Positions 22,471 through 33,060 of a stretch of DNA of 64,000 nucleotides are shown here, piece by piece. The notes under the pieces are model-generated. The model made no database searches, was not told the origin of the DNA, and worked only from the letters and a program-made list of their open reading frames with translations. Position 1 is the first letter of the stretch; each line of letters opens with the position of its first letter. Position numbers and translations under genes: made by a program. Origin of the DNA: Ophioderma brevispina (lineage: Eukaryota > Echinodermata > Ophiuroidea > Amphilepidida > Ophiodermatidae); the NCBI GenBank assembly GCA_023653785.1, contig JAMKCH010057072.1, positions 1 to 64,000 on the forward strand, given 5' to 3'.

Positions 22471-23109
22471 AAACGTTATTATAATAGTATAGATGACCGT
22501 AACTCAATGGCTTTGCGCTGTAGACGTTAAGAATTATACAGCCGTGGTCATAATATTTTTGTGGCAGTCTTTCTGTTAATTTACCTTATCTACAATATGG
22601 GAATGGGTAAACTTTCGATTTTTTAACAAAGATATTTAATATTTTTCTTTTTTTAATTAAGTTTCAAGACTTGTACTTATAGGGTGTTGTTACTACATTA
22701 TATCTTTGGTTTGTTCATATGTTTTTTATAGGTGGGGAAATATTAAGCTCAACCTTGCTCCTGGAAAGAAAACTCTGTTCCACCTAACAATTTTATAATT
22801 GAATGGTTAAGGCTTCTGCTCCATCAACCGATTATGATTGAGGAATTTCCTTTCCATAAAAGAGAGCTTCGAATCATCAGTAATAATAATCCTGTTCAAA
22901 CTAACTCCAACCCTCCTCATCCCCCCACCATAAAGGTTGTTGTTTTCATACCTACCCTCGCTGCACTGTGGTCTTAGCAGTCCGATTATATCGATCCTGC
23001 TGCACAACTCACCGACCTGCAACCTGCTGCAGCTGCAGTTAAAACAAGGCAAACTCGTATTACGCGATGCGTAAATAATGTCCCCCGCCGTATGTCGCGA
23101 TCAATAACA

Positions 23110-23685
23110 GGCAATAAATGCACTACAACAACACCCCACCCCCTCCCCAATACCACTCAAAAACAACCCCACCCCCTCCCCAACAACCCGCCAAACCCCA
23201 ACCCCCTCCCCAACACCCCCCCGCACACCCACCCCCTCCCCAACAGCCCACAACTCCCCCCCACCTCAACACCCCAAGCCCTCACCCCCACCCCACCCCC
23301 AACCACCTACCCCTTAACCACGCCTCTCTCCTTCCCCAACACGCCACTACCCCTTCCCCACACCCCTCAACACCCTCCCCCTCCCCACACCCCGCAACAG
23401 CATACCCCCAACACCCCCTCCCAAACAAACTATACAATGCCCTCCCAACAAACATGGCAACCCCCCACCCTTCCCAACATGCTGCAACACAACATCCCCC
23501 AAAACCCTGCAAACACCCCACCCCACTCCCAAATCATTCTCACATCCAACCTTCCCAACACCCTGCAACACACCACCACCTCCCCAACACTCCGCAACAG
23601 CCCACCCCCTCCCCAACAACGCAACACAGCCATCCCTACCCAACACCCTGCAAACACCCACCCCCTTCCCCGATGGCCATAGTAG
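23110..23685 (+). repeat. C-rich, G-poor minisatellite
   Basis: About 575 bases are almost free of G on the plus strand, made of variants of CCACCCCCTCCCCAACA spaced about 20 bp. The long open frames on both strands here (rich in Pro/Thr/Asn or Gly/Val/Trp/Cys) follow from the base bias and are not taken as genes. Confidence 0.92.
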
Positions 23686-23868
23686 TCTCATATATCCGAC
23701 ATGACGTTTCAGAGATACAGCAATTATTGCATCATAATTAGCTAATTGGAATACATATGGCCGCATATATTCACATACTTTCATATTGCAAATCCCCTAG
23801 TGGCAATAGTAGTCTCATGTAGCGAAGGAATTTTGCATATTCACAACGTACCGTTTAGAGATACAGCA

Positions 23869-23870
<2 letters not shown>

Positions 23871-23903
<33 letters not shown>
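23871..23903 (+). repeat. Poly-A run inside family E
   Basis: An uninterrupted run of 33 A between GATACAGCAAT and TTATGCATATTTAAT. It is absent from the equivalent position in the 49.6 kb relative. Confidence 0.9.
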
Positions 23904-23910
<7 letters not shown>

Positions 23911-24799
23911 TATTTAATAGCTCATTTGCATAAACCTATGCCACATATCTCACATACTTTCATATTGCAAAAAAGATGTGCCCCATGAATTCTTCATGCA
24001 GCGCAGGGTTTGGAGTATCCGAAGTACTGTTTGAAAAATATAGCAATTCGATATTTTTGCATATTAATTAGCTCATGTGCATACTCAATTTGCCCGAACT
24101 ACACCCAAAATCTTAATCAGGTTGAGAACTAATCAGCTCCCTTCATTCCACCAAGTACAAAATTATACGCCTTACAGAACTCGGAAAACTTGTTACACGG
24201 CCTTGAAGGAAAATCTTTCATATAAGTATGCAAAGTAAAGATTAATTATCATATTTTAAGACAAAATCTAATCAGGTCAAGAACTCATCACCCGCTTCTT
24301 TCCACCAAGTTGCATCATTGTCACCCTTACGGAACTCCAGATAAATCGTGTACAACATGGGTTAACATTGTTATCACAGACGGATGGACGGACGCTGCTC
24401 ATTTCGTAGTCCCTGTTCCGAACTCGTTCGGCGGGGACAATAAATTTAACTCGGTTGCACTACCGCAATGCAGTATACTGGACAGAGACTGTAATTCGAG
24501 CACTGCAACTTACCGCAATGCACGTTGCAGTGTAGTATGAACGAACCTTAAGTAAGGAGCAGTTGACAGTAATGTTTGTAAACATGTTAATGGGCCTGTA
24601 TGTTGAAATTAATTGGCCCCACTATTACACATTTGGCTACTGAATACCTTTTGGAATGTATAACGATTCAGGCCCATATACGCGGGGGAGGTTGTTTTGG
24701 TTCTCTTTCCACAAAAGGGGGCCAAAGGTACACTTCTTTTGTTTTTATTTTTTATATAAGAAGGTCCAGAATTTAGAGACAAAAATGACAATAAAGTTC

Positions 24800-24960
24800 A
24801 CTTGGTGATGAGATGTTAAATAGTCCAAAAAGGACCACTTGTAGGGAGGAGGGCTGGGGTATGTCCACTTTAACAACTTAAGGTCAAATTTCCAAAAAAG
24901 GGCCACTTGTATAGCGGGGTTAGTTCCACTTTTACTTAAGGCCAAACTTTTGAAGTTGCG
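24800..24960 (+). repeat. Two-copy degenerate tandem repeat of about 75 bp
   Basis: AAAAGGACCACTTGTAG...CCACTTTAACAACTTAAGG is followed by AAAAGGGCCACTTGTAT...CCACTTTTACTTAAGG. The open frame on the minus strand here reflects this repeat. Confidence 0.6.
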
Positions 24961-25369
24961 ACCCACTCCCCCAAAGAAATCCTGTGTATGACGGTCCTGT
25001 AACAATTCGCAGGAGGGATTCTCACCCAAGAAGTCTTTCATTTGTAGCTCCTTTGCTGGTGGAAATGGGTAAATGCTTGCATCATGCATGTATCGCCCAA
25101 GTCAACAGTTTAATACATCGATATGTGGGCCTGTATAATTCCAGAACTCCATAATATTTATGTATTCTGTATTGATAGAAAAAAAATGTTTGTTTCAACT
25201 AACTTCCCAATGTATTTCTCTTTTGCTGGAAGTTTACCGCATTTCGGTTTTTATTTGAGAAATCATAAAAATGTGATATTTTATGGCAAAATTTGTGAAC
25301 CAATGGAAACTTTTTTTCTCTTACAGGCCTATATTTTGTTCACAAACGATCTAAGAGTCAGCAAATTTA

Positions 25370-25605
25370 ATGCACTTGTCAATTTCAATCCCGGCCCTGG
25401 GGGTCCCGGGACTAGCGGGGACTTAGCCGGGAATGTACATTTTGCTGTCGTGACACCCCTGCCTTTGTCCCCGCTAAAGTAGCATGAAATCCCGGGTAGC
25501 CGGGCTTACATTTTTTGTACATCACCCGCTTTGTACATCCCCCGCTATGTCCCGGCCCCTACTAGCCGGGCTTCGGTGTGACAATCCCCTATATTCTCTT
25601 CCAAT
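25370..25605 (+). repeat. CCCGG-rich interspersed repeat, copy 1
   Basis: It begins GCACTTGTCAATTTCAATCC and CGGCCC, with GACTAGCGGGGACTTAG and many CCCGC/CCGGG words. The same opening appears reversed at 30740. The short proline/glycine-rich frames here are composition effects. Confidence 0.75.
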
Positions 25606-26684
25606 GGGGGCGGGGACTGATTTAAAACTCTGTACAATCCGGCTTGGCCGGCTTGCGACAACAGGTCAGCTATATACAAATCATCCTACTTTGGATCGCC
25701 GAGTGTCAGAACCGAGCCGAAATTTAAAACCACATCGGAAGTTATGTTTGAGCAACAAACCGCGTTAGTTTGGTTTGTTAAATATCACATTATCACACGG
25801 CGATATTCCGACCACGAGAACATAGCCGATAAATTCTAAAACCTGCATCATATCTTCCAACGGAAACTTCAGCAACAAGAAAAAAAAAAAAAACAAAAAT
25901 CTCTGGTGATTGTCGCTTTTGGTCTGCCTACCTCTGTGCTAGTGACTTGCTAAAATAAAATTGAAATTAGCCTATCCCCTGCCGTACTCTGTCCAGTGGG
26001 TACACTATATTGCGACCCCTGCCCCAGGGGGAGGGTACTCAAGCATCTTTGTTGGATGCATGATGGGTTGCATCTAGCCGCATATAAGGCCAAAAAATAT
26101 GTTGCTCCAAGGTGACGCCGCGCCGTTTGTAAATTCTGTGATAAATTTAAAAAAAGTTATGCAGAACTTTTTTTATTTTTTTAATTTTCCAAAAAAAAAA
26201 AATGTTGAACTATCCTGATTTTTTTGTTGAAAACTAAACACCCGATTCAAGCGATTTGCAGCTCTCGGCAACATAATTCATCCTGCCACTAGTACGTTTT
26301 CGCCGTATTTTGTCCGTTTCCCGAGTCCCTAAAGTGCTTAAAAAAGTAACTTTTCCATAAAAAATTTTAAAAAAAGAAAAAACCTAAAAAATTAAAAAAA
26401 AAAAAAACCCATAAAATTCTGAAATTTTGTCCATCTTTTAAATGATATTTTTTTTCTTGAATTGGCCAAAATATTGGGCATCACAATATCAATGATTAAC
26501 AAACCCCGACTTTTATTCCCGACAATTTTCCTGTTACCAACATTTGTTTTTATGCTGTTTCAATATAGCCCTATATTAATGCACTCAAGCCCTCAGTTAT
26601 TATTGTGTAAGCCAATGGTGCATTCTCCTGAAATCATCACAATGCATAAGAAAAAAGGCACATTATGATTTTACTCTCACTATA

Positions 26685-27000
26685 ATTTTTTGTCTCCACT
26701 TAAGTAAAATACTAAAGATATTCTATAGATGATCCATGCCGCCTCTGATCAGCTCCTAGGCGCCACCTAACTGCCCGAATGGAGCTTTGTCGAGGTTTGG
26801 GTCCAGCCAATTCGTTTGCAAGTGCCATCTCCCATGCAGCCGACCTGGCTTATGGCCTTTTTTTTATCTCCACTTAGGTAAAATACTGAAAGGATATAAT
26901 AAGTAATAGAATAGATCCTGGCCATCTAATTCAGCTCCTCATGTGAGCATTCAACTGTCGGAGCTTTGTTGTGTTGGGTCAGTCGGTATTGTATCATGTG
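26685..27000 (+). repeat. Two-copy tandem repeat of about 170 bp
   Basis: TCTCCACTTAAGTAAAATACT, TCAGCTCCT, GGAGCTTTGT and GGGTC blocks appear twice in order (26.69-26.85 and 26.86-27.00 kb). Confidence 0.65.
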
Positions 27001-27517
27001 TTGTTTGAACAGAAGCACTTTGATATTTATGAGTGACTAATGAGTTTTGTCATAAAAAATAATTAAAAATGGGCGTACCGCATTAGTTCTCAAAACACTC
27101 ATCAGCTTTGAGGCAACTATATTTTTTTGGCCTAACAAGCGAAAAACGTGCATAAACACATATATTTTTTTGTAGTTGCAATCCCCATTTTTCGGCTCCA
27201 TTGAAAATCGTATTGACACTTGCCCCGTTTTTTTTGAGGACGGTTTGCATCTTCCTGAAAATTATGAACACAACATCACTTATTAGGCATAACCACAAGT
27301 CTCATGCTATAGTCCTAAATTTTGATTTGAATTTTCCATGTATTTCGTGAACTGAAGATTTTTTGTGGGATCCCAAAGTTACTTGGGCACGCAATTGCGA
27401 ATTATATCCCTCATTCGTGAGACTCACCCATTGTGTGAGAGTTGAACAACCCGAATTATTTTCCTCTGTATCCCGACACCTGTTTCAAGAGGATTGCCAT
27501 CTTGCGCGCATTTGAAT

Positions 27518-27695
27518 CAGTGGCAGATTTAAGAGTCGCAGGGTCAGCAGCTGCTGACAGGGGCCCCCTAAAATTGCTCTCAGGCCCCCTCCGACACCCT
27601 CTAGTCGGCACTAAAGTGCAACATTGCTCTGCGAAAGCGACGCTATAGGCCCCACCTAAGCTGCTACAGGGCCCTTTCCTTCATATCCGCCACTG
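27518..27695. mobile_element. hAT-type MITE
   Basis: The 178 bp unit starts CAGTGGCAGATTTAAG and ends CATATCCGCCACTG, so the ends are inverted repeats of the CAGTGGCGGAT type. TTTGAAT flanks it on both sides (27511-27517 and 27696-27702); hAT normally gives 8 bp, so one base may be lost. Its GC-rich centre has GGGGCCCCC. There is no coding capacity. Confidence 0.85.
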
Positions 27696-28884
27696 TTTGA
27701 ATAGTTGTTTGTTCTTACAGGAACCATGGTTAACACTAAGGTTTGGTTGAGTATTTTTGTTATGTTATCTTTTTTTGTTGCCGAATTGTTATTTGTACTA
27801 GTGATTTTTCTCAAATAACATAATAATAACTTCCTTCAGGCTGAGTCTGTTTTGTGACTTGTTTAAAGGCGAATATATGATATTACTCATCTGTACAATT
27901 ATATTTCTACGGCCTGGGAAAAAGGGGAATTTATTATTTTCATTAAAGTTGTAATACACTGACCAATTATGAGAAAAACAGTAGTTTTGGGTAACTTTTT
28001 TCAAATTAAAAGACAACGTTAGTAAATATTTGATTTGAAACATTGTTAAAATATTAACACTTATAAAAAAAATAAACCATTTCCAAGATCTTATTGCCCA
28101 AGCAACCAAACCCACTCTCATATTAAATGGTTAAAATTTTACTAAAATCTTTCTTTCTTCACATTTCCCAAATAAAAAAAGGAAATTTATGGGCATTAAA
28201 TTAGATTTGTTATACTTTTTAGATTCTTGAGCAATCTTCAATTTCCCCCGTTCTCTAATTATAAATGGTTAGACCCGAGGGCCGGGGACCTCAGCTCGGC
28301 GCGCCTTGTGGTAAATTGAGCTGACATTAACGCAGAGACCTGGACAAAAGGCTTTACTCTGGCTGAACGGTGCGTTGGTTGCAAAAAAACTTGCAATTGA
28401 TCCCACTAAAATTGTAAATTTGAATGGGAATAACACTGCCAAAACAAGTTTGGAAATTGCGATTACCGTACATTTAATTTTGATTTATTAAAATTAAAAT
28501 TAATCATAGAGTTTTTTTTTACTTTTTTTATTTTTTTCAGTTTTTTAATTTTTTGTAATATTTGCATTTTCATATTAAAAATGCTCCAGTTCTGACTTTC
28601 AATGAATGACAATATTCTGGCATTAGTCAAGAAATATCAAATAGCTTGACTATTTACCTACGGCGATTTTATTATGAATTAAATGAATCAGACAACTTAT
28701 ATTAATTTCTTGTGATTCAATTGAATATTAATTGTTTAAACATTTTTCCGTTGATTTTTGATGTTTTTCTGGCGATTTTACGTTGAAAAATATCAATCCT
28801 CGGATTAGTTGATAATCTCGTCGTTCGACAGACGTGCGTTTGTGTGCTACAGATCGGACTGCAATGGTATTCTAATAAACTGTG

Positions 28885-30340
28885 ATAGGGTCTATCCATG
28901 TCAACACTTGAAGCAATAGTTGCACCACAGCATGTCATGGATATAATTTTTCTTTTTTGGGTGTGAAGATAGATATGATGAGAAATGAAATCCTGAAATT
29001 TTGAGCTTCATACCACCTTCCGTTTTCCCACAGGAAATTCAGAAATTTAGGGGGGGGGGTCACCATCAACTGCTGTGCGATGCGAAAGACAATTTTGAGA
29101 GGGCCATAAACCTGTAATGGGACCCTCCCCAACTTTGAAATCACTATCTGGGGATTTTTGTGTGTAGAATTCAAATCTGGCATCACAAATGTGATGCTCC
29201 TTACTAATTCAAGTTAATTTGGGTGTCAAAATGCAATATCGTCCTCTGGGACCAAGTTTTGGGGGTCAGACCCGTAAGTAGCAATATTTTTAATGTCAAT
29301 TTTCTTGTTAATCCAAGTCACACTGCAGGACTTTTCTACCAGTACAAATCATAATGTTACATTTGGTAAGTAATAGTGAGTATACAGCCTATTTAAAATC
29401 CCAATTTTGCATTTGACATAAAGTGGCCCCCCTGAAAATCAATGGTTGCCATATGACATCACCCTCTACTTCAGATAGTTGAGATACATCATCAAAGAAC
29501 TATTCTTGAAAGAACAAGCTTGGTGTTTTGATGTCTTCATTGTTTTCGCAGCACAAGACCCTTTTGCTGATATCCCCATAGAATGTATAATAGTGAATAA
29601 CACTGTCATGTGTACAATTGACCCCTTGGTCACATATACCTTTGTGTGGTAACTTTGAGTGTGGAATTTTTGCTGTGAAAAATAAAGACAAAAACCAAGC
29701 TAGTTTTTTGCAAGGAAGTTTTTTAATAAATGATATATCTTCAACATATCTGAAGTAGAGGGTGGTTCGATTGTCAACATGGTGTTCAGGGGGGTCAAAA
29801 TGTGTCCAAAAAAGTACATGCCATTTTCAAGGGGCTGTAACCTCACTTATTACTTTTCTATGTTGTTCTAATTGTAAATGGTTTAAAGGTCTACATGTAC
29901 TTCTGATTGACCAAAAGATGGACAGTAAAAATGTTCTTACTTTTGGTGTTAGACCCCTCCAGCCTTGGCCCCGCATGAACAAAGGCGAGCATATTGAGGC
30001 CTCATTAACTCTAAAAGTAAACACGCTATGACCTTTCTGATGCCAGATTTGAATTCTACATCTACAAACCAAAATTACCCTTAGAAGTGATTTCAAAGTG
30101 TGGAGCTCCCTTACTAATGGTGTGACCCTCTCAACATGAGTCTTTCACATGTTGGGCGGCACTTTTGATGATGACCCCCCTACTTTCCAATTGCTCTAGT
30201 GGAAAACAAATGGACTATGACGCTCAAATTTCAGGATTTTATAATCCATCAATGTCTCCACCACACTTAAAGAGTGAAAAAAATCCCATTGACGTTCTGC
30301 TGTGCACAATCTCGAAATGTTGACATGGAATAGGCCATAT
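28885..30340. repeat. Large imperfect palindrome, about 1.45 kb
   Basis: Left-arm blocks CCATGTCAACACTTG (about 28895), AATCCTGAAATTTTGAGC (28990), GAATTCAAATCTGGCATCAC (29167), ACCCTCTACTTCAGATA (29461) and CAAGCTTGGTGTTTTGATG (29515) recur as reverse complements at about 30325, 30230, 30040, 29750 and 29690. The centre is near 29612. Arms differ by substitutions and small gaps. No coding is recognised. Confidence 0.88.
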
Positions 30341-30409
30341 ACTACAGATGTGACGGGCGATACTGCTCACTGATAGCCTGATTTTATATGGTGGTGACAC
30401 ATGCGTTAA

Positions 30410-30740
30410 AAGTCACCCGTTTTTGTACCTCCCGGTTTAAGTCCCTATCATCATGATTGTCCCGGCAGGGCGGGGACAAGCTAACGTACATTCCCGCGGA
30501 AGATTTAGTATCTGCCACAGGATACGAATTCAGCAACGTTAACTGAATAAAACCGCATTTTAAAGGTGCCAAATTTTTAAGTGTGGCAGAATTAACTAAC
30601 TTCATTCCAACCCTCCCGCCAAGTCCCGTCTAACATCCCGGCTTGCGGGGGCAATACTTTTTTGGGTACATGCCCGGATAAATTCCCGGCATATACCCCG
30701 CTTATCCCGGACTCCAAGGGCCGGGATTGAAATTGACAAG
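30410..30740 (-). repeat. CCCGG-rich interspersed repeat, copy 2, with nested foldback MITE
   Basis: Read from 30740 downwards it gives GCACTTGTCAATTTCAATCC, CGGCCCTTGGAGTCCGGGA and AAGCGGGG, matching 25370 onward. The 100 bp foldback MITE K (30501-30600) interrupts it. Confidence 0.75.
30501..30600. mobile_element. Foldback MITE K, copy 2
   Basis: The same hairpin plan: CTGCCACAGGATACGAATTC, GCAACGTTAACTG, CCGCATTTTAAAGGTGCC and TGTGGCAG. Inserted in the CCCGG-rich repeat. Confidence 0.82.
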
Positions 30741-31307
30741 TGCATAATGAAAAACAACGTTCCGATCTATTCATTCTGCAACTGATAAAAATATAAACAG
30801 TGAAATAAAATCCACACCACAATTTCCATTCTTTTTTGCCTATAGACCCGCTCTAGACGCATTGTGAAAATCCATAATTGCCATTATGCTTATATAAACG
30901 ATATGTATACGAAACAAAACAAACATAGCATTATAAGCAGGATTGGACTGACTTACTATAGGGTTTGCTCAAGAAATTTTCATAGATATTTTTGTTTGTA
31001 AATAGCCTTACCTTCCAGCCAGACTGACGTCACTCGAACATCGTCTTGGATGAATGGACTTTCAGTGATGAATATTTGTGGGGTGTAATAATCTTTGATA
31101 ACTTACACACACAGTCGCACACATTGTGCGACTTTTGATTGTGTAGGGCCTAACTTTTTGTTTGTTTGTCTTGTGTGACTTTAAATATCTTTTAACTGCT
31201 AAAATGCCATCTATAGGCTACCCCCTCTCCCTAAGAGAAACCCTTGCTTCTATGGCCAGACAAACAAGAAAAATGTACACAAAGTAACAATACTGTAATG
31301 AAGACAC

Positions 31308-31640
31308 ACACACATACACATTTTCACCGACAACCGAGGACATGTGTACAAGACCTGACTTTTCACAGCAGAACTGACGACACACACATCTGACAGTTAA
31401 TCGCCTCACCGTGGACTTTTACACAGAAATTTGACTTTTCATGGAGAAGTGCGGACATGACTGTAGACCTACAACTGCGGACCCCTACCTATGGGTTTTA
31501 ACAGTTTTACGTCTCTATGGCACTGTCTGCCAACCGAGGACGTCCTTCAAAATTTATGTGTTCTCGGTTTATGGGGAAAAGTCAAGGGTGTGTCCTCATT
31601 TGTCGGTGAAAACAAACTCACACACACACACCAAAAAAAC
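31308..31640. repeat. Inverted repeat with CA-rich ends
   Basis: The left arm CATTTTCACCGACAACCGAGG pairs with the right arm CCTCATTTGTCGGTGAAAAC; CTGACTTTTC and GAAAAGTCAAG pair further in. CA runs flank both arms (31300-31320, 31619-31640). CCGAGGAC words recur inside. Confidence 0.6.
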
Positions 31641-31869
31641 TTGCCTATATAGAGTCAAATTTATTTATTGTGCAATGCATTTTATGCTATACAAAAGCCG
31701 CAACAATGAATATCAGTCGGATGAAATTAACACACGTCAATGTCCTTTAAACGCAGCAAACACAACATGTTTGATGCCTGCGTATTAGCGTTTCAAGCCA
31801 TCACATTTACTGTTTGCCTTGCCTGCATCAACCATTTAACTGGACTTGTTTTTTTTAGAATTCTGTGCA

Positions 31870-32285
31870 CTAATTACAAAAGTGCAATCTTTAGTTGCTC
31901 GTAAAGAATTTCCCCAAAGCCGATTTTGGCCAATTTTAGATATGTGTGATAGACAATAAAAAGCTGCATCCGACAGTACCAAAATTTGTTGCCGAGAATT
32001 AATTGTGACCTGCTCCCACAAACCGGACAAGTCGCCAGAAAGCACTTAGTATAGGAGAAGAGATTCATAAAACTTTGTTAAAAAATCAATAGAAAACAAG
32101 AATTTTCAAGGCCTATATTGATTTTTGATGGACAAAAGAAAGTGCAATCTTTTACAAGTTATACATCATTTCAAGTGTTTTCTCATCATTTCAAATCTGG
32201 ACATATCTCAAAATGAAAATTTTTCCACGACTTTATCCAGGTTTCGTGGGAGCAGTCACAATTTAATTCCAGCTGATGGCCTCAC
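31870..32285. repeat. Degenerate inverted duplication
   Basis: GAATTAATTGTGACCTGCTCCC at 31998-32019 corresponds, reversed, to GGGAGCAGTCACAATTTAATTC at 32248-32269, with GACAAGTC versus GACTTTATC next to it. The origin is unclear. Confidence 0.5.
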
Positions 32286-32565
32286 CATTGCTCTCACGAC
32301 TGAACTACTTATGGGTCTCATGGAGGAATCTGCTACTCTTACCTCTCCTCAGTCCTTGAAATTATAATGCAAAACCACTGTACCAAAGGATTTCGATCCT
32401 GCAATGCTTGCAGAACTGTCGGGACATGGAATCACTGTTTGGCCTCATGTATAACCCTTATAGCGATGGGTAGAATAATGCTAACATTTTACTTCCTAAA
32501 ATTAAGGTATATTCCAGATGATATTGTTAATGTGTGTGTAACAAAGTTTTATCTGCTAAGCAAAA

Positions 32566-33060
32566 ATGCACATTTTTGAAGAGTGCCCCCATTTTAAAAA
32601 ATTTGATATTTTGGCACAGTTACGTTGTAATTGTCTAGAAACTATAACTGCGAACGAGAATCCTAAAAATGTGTATTTATCATAAAATACGCGATTTTGT
32701 AATTAGAATTGGGATCCCAGATTGGACTTAACGGCAGAGCTGCAAATGCTATGTTTATGTCCGTCCATGATGAAATAGTGCCACCACGAGACAATACCTT
32801 TAACTTTTTACTGCCTGAATCAATAAAACAACTAATGATGAGCGTAGACACGTCCAGAGGCGACTATTGTCCATTCCCTTCCCCCGGCTATTTCCCATTG
32901 GAAGGCCGTTTCCACAGTGGTTTTAATATTGGAGATCTCCGATAATAATTATTCTAATTACAAAATTCCTCCTTCTTTTGAATACACAGAATTTTCGAGT
33001 TTACCATTCACAAGGTTAGTTTACTAGCCAGTTACCATGCAAACCATTAAAAATCTCAAA
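32566..33060 (+). repeat. Interspersed repeat L, copy 1
   Basis: About 490 bp from CACATTTTTGAAGAGTGCCC through TAGAATTGGGATCCCAG and AAACAACTAATG to CTAGCCAGTTACCA recurs at 41556-42010. It includes the palindrome GGAGATCTCC. Frames in this stretch are not treated as genes because the match continues through stops. Confidence 0.82.

Larger units (their letters stand above)
23060..24440 (+). mobile_element. Helentron-like hairpin element, family E, about 1.4 kb
   Basis: The 5' hairpin is TTACGC-GAT-GCGTAA (23060-23074), then TGTCCCCCGCCG (23079-23090). The body is a C-rich minisatellite (23110-23680) followed by repeats with ATTTGCAT and TTAATTAGCTC. A GACGGATGGACGGACG tract leads to the 3' hairpin CCGAAC-TC-GTTCGG (24418-24431) and CGGCGGGGACA (24429-24439), complementary to the 5' motif apart from one C. 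Related bodies are at 49.54-50.43 and 53.57-54.42 kb. Confidence 0.75.
24441..28884. other. Intronic stretch, no coding recognised apart from listed repeats
   Basis: Between the listed repeats there are A/T runs (26160-26410), a 114-codon frame over a tandem repeat, and a 107-codon minus frame at 27798-28121 that resembles no family. The missing ALDH8A1 segment was looked for here and not found. Confidence 0.45.

Noticed and set aside
23092..23741. Plus-strand frames of 196 and 207 codons, the longest in the window
   Set aside because: They are proline/threonine/histidine-rich readings of a C-rich minisatellite, open in several frames at once because the DNA lacks G.
30960..31110. Possible minus-strand exon ending at GTAAGG (reads SPFIQDDVRVTSVWLEG)
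   Set aside because: There is a donor-like site but no acceptor or family match, and it does not fit the missing ALDH8A1 segment.
31836..32068. Minus-strand frame with CPVCG and a later cysteine, like a zinc finger
   Set aside because: It lies in one arm of a degenerate inverted duplication and the other cysteines or histidines of a finger are missing.
32709..32945. A 78-codon frame with a plausible-looking peptide
   Set aside because: It is inside interspersed repeat L; the copy at 41.7 kb has indels and stops.
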